64,000 nucleotides of DNA from Epiperipatus broadwayi (Eukaryota; Onychophora; Udeonychophora; Euonychophora; Peripatidae). A program made the position numbers and the translations under genes. Shown here in pieces: positions 59,159-64,000 of this stretch (the stretch's first letter is position 1; the number at the start of each line of letters is the position of its first letter). The notes under the pieces were generated by a model. It saw only the letters and a list, made by a program, of their open reading frames with translations, was not told the DNA's origin and searched no databases. Location of the stretch: positions 8,086,876 through 8,150,875 of the forward strand of contig JAQFVV010000030.1 of NCBI GenBank assembly GCA_028023455.1. Reading direction: 5' to 3'.

Positions 59159-59411
59159 TCTTCTAAATTAAAAGAAATATATGTGATTTAATTTTTATAT
59201 TTGTATAATTGATCCAAAAAATTTAGTTTTTGAATCTGAAAAGATGACATTGAATTAATAATGGACAAAATAAACCAATTTGCAGCTAAATTTTGTTATT
59301 TTAAATCGAAGCAATACTTTGTAAGAAAATGTCCAATAACTATAAATTTTTATCTGAAAAATATTTTTTATATGATTTATTTACTTTTTAAATTTATATT
59401 TATTATTTCAG

Positions 59412-59472
59412 ATTTGCAGAGTTTATTCATTAATCCTATTCCAAATCATCTTATTCTGTTTGATGTTTCACA
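59412..59472 (+). CDS. PHLPP: PHLPP homologue, short internal exon
   Basis: 61 nt between ttatttcag and gtaagt. Two bases complete the codon open at 48579, nineteen codons follow (LQSLFINPIPNHLILFDVS) and two bases remain. The P-x-PN-x-L-x3-DVS pattern is the next segment of the PHLPP LRR domain after exon 48140, confirming order and frame. The following exon lies beyond the window. Confidence 0.9.
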
Positions 59473-60859
59473 GTAAGTATATTTTAATCTATCAGCCCAA
59501 TAGAGTAATCATAAATTTTACATTTTTATTTCATTCTTATGAGAGTTAATGCAGTTATTGACTTTTACTACTCGCATTTTATTCTTTCATTTTTGTCAAA
59601 CATATACATATATATATATACACACATTTTTTTGATTATATATATATTGTAATGGATAAGTAAAATGGGCTATATTATTAATAAGTAAATATTGACAACC
59701 ATATTATATTATTAAAGCATGCTTTGGGCAAGTTATATATGTAATGGTACATGCGGGATATGCTACTAATAAGTTTTTAAGCTAGCCTACATGTTAAGAA
59801 GTCAAATGTTTTCAACGCAAAAATGTACTAGAGCAAAAGTGTACTAGAACCACGAGATGTGATAAATACGGAATACCTAAATACATAGAACACAGTGATA
59901 TAAATGTAATTTGGAGACAAAGGATATTTTATTGAATCCAAACTACATTCAACAGATAAATAGTTTAAATGATTACTAAATTTAAACTAGCTAGAATTAA
60001 CTGTAAATAAGTCTATGTTTATATATTTTTATATTTTTAATAAATATTTTTCCAAATGTTTATGATAATGTATATAATACTAATTTCTTTAAGGGTGGTA
60101 TGGCTGAATACATATTTTAATCAATTCTGTAAATAAATGTTTATTCAAATATCGTATTAGTCCGGTGATGACATTTTAATCTTCGTTACTTATGATTATG
60201 ATCGCTAAATATTTGATAGTACATTTTATTTAATTAAATTTAACTTGCAAAGATGTAAAGAGTTATTTTTAATAAAGTTGTAAATAACAACTCCACTTTC
60301 TGTATTAATGTCAATTTATTTACATGGCAAAAGACGGCTAGCTTTAAAGCATGTGTAGATCAGTGACAGCTAGAAGTTAATAAAGGATGTATAGTAGATA
60401 TAAAAATACTCTAGAGATCGTCAATAACTTACCTTTGAAAGTTAAATTTACTTATTTAATTAAATACTATAAAATATTTAGCAATCATAATGATTTTCTA
60501 ATATTCACCACCAGACTAATGCGGAAGTACCGTAAAGGTAAAATTAAATATACGTGTTAGTGGTTTATATTATTAATACATAACCCAAAGTGATACAATC
60601 TTATAAAAAGTAAATAAATAGGAAAACCACGATTAATTAATAAATAAATTTAAATTTTATTTACATTAAATAACAGCAAAAATATATAAAAAAAGAGTTA
60701 TTAATTTTAAAATGTGACGTGGTTATCTATTTATTATCTCCAGCTTCTTGCACTTAACATTTTTAAAATAAGTTAAATACTTTTACTTATGTAGGCAGAA
60801 TTCCTTTAAACTATATTTTCTTACTGTGTCCGATGCTTTATAAATGATAACTAAGGTTG
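59473..60859. other. Intronic DNA, nothing recognised
   Basis: AT-rich. 60140-60560 has somewhat more CpG than its surroundings but no identifiable feature. Confidence 0.5.
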
Positions 60860-61095
60860 TATTTTTTTTTTTTTTTAGAATAAAAAAAAAAATTAATTAT
60901 ATAAAAAAATAGGAAGAGAAAGCTGCTAATAATACAAGTGTAATTTTTTTTTTAAAGAGGGGGGTGCTAAAAGTATAACGATAAAATAAAGGATAAAAAA
61001 AAAAAATTTAATGATATAAAAAATAGGAAGAGAGAGCTGGTAATAATGTAAGTGTAAAATTTAAAGAGGTAGGTACTAAAAGTATAACAGTAAAA
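60860..61095. repeat. Tandem duplication, about 115 bp
   Basis: The order ataggaagaga-agctg, taataat, aagtgtaa, aaagagg and actaaaagtataac occurs twice, starting near 60909 and 61021. The copies are diverged. Confidence 0.7.
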
Positions 61096-61491
61096 TTTTT
61101 AAAATTTGAATTTAGAAGTTGAAGTTAGGAGATATAAAAGGTGGATTAAAAATATGTTTAAAATAATAATATTATAAATTAAAATAGATTATAAATTATT
61201 GAATGAATAATTTATAAATAATGATTGTTAGTAAAATGAATAATAATAATGTAACATATAAAAGATATTAAGTTAGAGTTAAATATTAAGAATAAAATAA
61301 AATAAAAATAGAATATATATATAGAGAGAGGAAGTTTTTAATTAAAAAATATAAAATGTAAAAAAAAAAGCAGTAGAAAATTATATAATATTTAAAAGAT
61401 AATAAATAGATAATGATTATAAGATGTATATATAGAAAGTAAATTATATGTTCATGTATATTTATATTCATATGTTCGTATTATGTTGTAG

Positions 61492-61530
61492 TTCTGAAGA
61501 AGATTGCAAAGGCAATCAAAACTGTAAAAG
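61492..61530 (+). ncRNA. Hammerhead-like core motif of Penelope type, decayed
   Basis: CTGAAGA followed by a six-pair hairpin GATTGC-aaag-GCAATC and then AAAAC (expected GAAAC) and tgta. This resembles the minimal hammerheads near the termini of Penelope-like elements. Stem I is weak and the second box is mutated. Confidence 0.35.
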
Positions 61531-61567
61531 AGGGTGGTAAATAAAACATTGTGTAATGTTAGTAAAA

Positions 61568-61712
61568 TGTATGGATGATTTATGGATGGATAAAGTAAGA
61601 AAGTGTGCACAGGTGATGTGGAGAAGAGAAGCTAAAGATCGGAGAAGGTGGATTGAACTTGGAGAGACCTTCATCCTGCAATGGATTGATAATGGTTGTT
61701 GATGATGATGAA
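61568..61712 (+). mobile_element. RTE-like LINE, 3' tip
   Basis: Over 140 bp this matches the RTE tail at 34500-34646: gtggagaagagaagctaaagat, then tggattgaacttggaga, a stop after IDNG and a (GAT)n-type tail. Severely 5'-truncated. Confidence 0.85.
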
Positions 61713-62883
61713 TATGAAATAAGAGGAATGCTTCATATCTTAAATATACTATATAAAAGAGAACCACTACTTCTAAATATAAAACATCATCTACATAAAA
61801 TTAGAGGAACATTTTAACTTTAAATATTCTCAATAAGGAACTATCACTTTTTAAAAAACTTAATATCTCATCATCAAAAAAAAATTAATTTCACCATTAA
61901 AAACATACTATGTATAAATTAAAACTAAGTTATCATAACATAGAAATTTAGCTCTGTATAACCTTTGTTAAATTTAAATTTCTTTCATTCATCTAAGATT
62001 AATTCTTTCACACAAAATAAATGTAATGTACACAATATAATGTATATCATTAAATAAACATACATACCTGTTCTTCATACTGGTGTGCCTAGAGAAAATG
62101 CTGTAATATATTTTCATAATAGTAATAAAAAAATAAATTACATAAATTTAGCATATATGTTTTTAAAAAGGAAAAAAAAACATTAATATTACAATTCCAT
62201 TTTAATAAAGTTCACATATGTCTCTGAAGTGTCTTGTCGCACGGTAATTCATAAAAACACCTGGCAAAGGATGGAGATTATAGAAAAGATCTAGCAATTA
62301 GATGTGAAGGCAAAATTGTTCCTATGAGTTGTTTCCTATTAGATACAACAGTCTGATACAACCATTTAGTGGTGTCTGGGAAATTCTTAATAAATTCTAA
62401 AAATATTGCAGATTATTTTTAAATATACAATTCAAATATGTTTTCCATGCCAGATTGAAAATGGCAGAGTAGTTGAAAGATGCGAACTTCAAAACAAATT
62501 TAGCTTTTAGCTGCCCATAATTATTAATTGCTTACATATGATAAGTTTTAATTTAAATATTCGTAGAATAAGGCAATGAAGACAAGGCAGAAATATTAGT
62601 AGAAGAACTGAGCAGTGATCATTTTCCAGCATTTTTACTTATATTTATTATCTTTGATTTATTTAGGCTATTGCTATGGCATCTTTAAAACATATAGTTT
62701 CACCTTCACATTTCATACATACCTGAGTACATGTTTTAGAATGTTGACTTTCAGATGCCCATTGAAAATAAAGTACAAAATTATTTAATTTTAAAATAAA
62801 TAAAATAAATCATCTTAAATAAATTATATTAAAATTGAATGCATTTCTTTATTACTTAAAATATTTATGCACACACCCACCAC
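61713..62883. other. AT-rich DNA, nothing recognised
   Basis: No supported feature. Confidence 0.5.
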
Positions 62884-63440
<557 letters not shown>

Positions 63441-63672
63441 CAGCCAAGATGGTGTTCATGCAGATAGACTGCTACACATCTAGCTCCATGTGATATTGAA
63501 GTATAAGTTAGTTATTCTGTTTTAATTGACCAGATTGATGTTATTTTCAGCACTAATTAGTAAGGAGAACAGTTTTACAATTTGGAAGTAAGAGAAAATC
63601 ATTTATAATTAGTGATTTTATTAATTAAAAAAAAAAAAAAAAACAAGCAAGAGCCATTAGTAATATTGTAAA

Positions 63673-63891
63673 ATGGCCAATGCTTTTAATACAAATTGGA
63701 ATACTGCAGAGTCTAAGAAACCGAATCAAACATTCGTTCAAGATAACAATTTGTCAAATATGTTAGAATCAAATACTGCAAATCAAAATACTAATAATGA
63801 AAGTATGGAAATAGCAGGTGAACCACAAATCGCACAAAGAAAATTATCGGGCAAAAATACTGGTAAAACAAACATACATACGAGGGCCTGA
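63673..63891 (+). CDS. Unidentified open reading frame start, Asn/Ser/Thr-rich
   Basis: ATG in a reasonable context (gtaaaATGGCC) shortly after an A-run. The 72 residues are rich in Asn, Ser, Gln and Thr (for example NTNWNTAESKKPNQTF). The frame stops at 63891, but the next frame continues with a similar composition (PEINVNFPPLERKDISHTL) to the window end, suggesting a single frameshift in a longer protein. It could be ORF1 of a LINE or gag-like; no domain is recognised. Confidence 0.3.
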   Translation: MANAFNTNWNTAESKKPNQTFVQDNNLSNMLESNTANQNTNNESMEIAGEPQIAQRKLSGKNTGKTNIHTRA

Positions 63892-64000
63892 AATTAACGT
63901 TAATTTTCCGCCCTTGGAAAGAAAAGACATATCTCATACCCTGAAATCAAATATAAATAATTCCAATAGTACGAATAAAAATACAGAGAAAACAAATTCA

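Overview
The window is strongly AT-rich, intron-dominated DNA from an invertebrate animal. It holds three spliced exons of one conserved gene on the + strand, and nearly everything else is intron filled with transposable elements in many states of decay. I cannot name the species. Exon phases, an Akt-phosphatase (PHLPP) leucine-rich-repeat protein, Penelope-like and RTE-like retroelements, a Buster-type hAT element and a core promoter with an arthropod-like initiator all fit a protostome.

Host gene. Exons at 25780-26102, 48140-48579 and 59412-59472 join in compatible phases and encode part of the leucine-rich-repeat region of a PHLPP homologue. The introns between them are 22,037 and 10,832 nt. 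The PH domain exons must lie upstream of the window and the PP2C-type phosphatase exons downstream.

Most notable content. Four unrelated dispersed repeat families (called A, B, C and D here) each carry a sequence that folds as a hammerhead self-cleaving ribozyme. Family A (units of about 460-516 bp, sometimes head-to-tail dimers) has at least five copies with both catalytic core boxes intact, at 4112-4168, 6200-6260, 18130-18188, 32703-32760 and 55939-55999. Stem I shows a compensatory A-U to G-C change between copies. Families B (24.3-25.0, 29.3 and 55.8-56.2 kb), C (13.7-14.15 kb) and D (19.8-20.16 kb) are mostly head-to-head inverted dimers with the ribozyme near the centre of symmetry. 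This resembles retrozymes, the small non-autonomous hammerhead retroelements thought to move through circular RNA and Penelope-like enzymes. A Penelope-like element, itself a head-to-head inverted pair, lies at 48.9-51.5 kb.

Layout. 1-25.8 kb: family A copies, LINE relics and foldback families C, D and B. 25.8-26.1 kb: exon. 26.6-28.3 kb: an internally deleted hAT element with a perfect 8-bp target duplication. 30.2-32.25 kb: a CpG-richer insertion inside a family A ribozyme, holding a strong-looking polymerase II promoter and a possible first exon. 33.9-34.65 kb: an RTE 3' end. 37.0-47.4 kb: a head-to-tail run of one LINE family on the - strand, interrupted by a 3-kb CpG-richer insertion at 41.6-44.6 kb. 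48.1-48.6 kb: exon. 52.28-55.65 kb: an LTR retrotransposon deleted for reverse transcriptase, RNase H and integrase, with both LTRs, a 5-bp target duplication and a tandemly repeated leader. 55.8-64 kb: more family A and B, a MITE-like repeat, the third exon, another RTE tail, a perfect 165-copy TAT triplet tract and the start of an unidentified open reading frame.

All ribozyme, repeat and homology calls were made by eye; no search or folding program was run.
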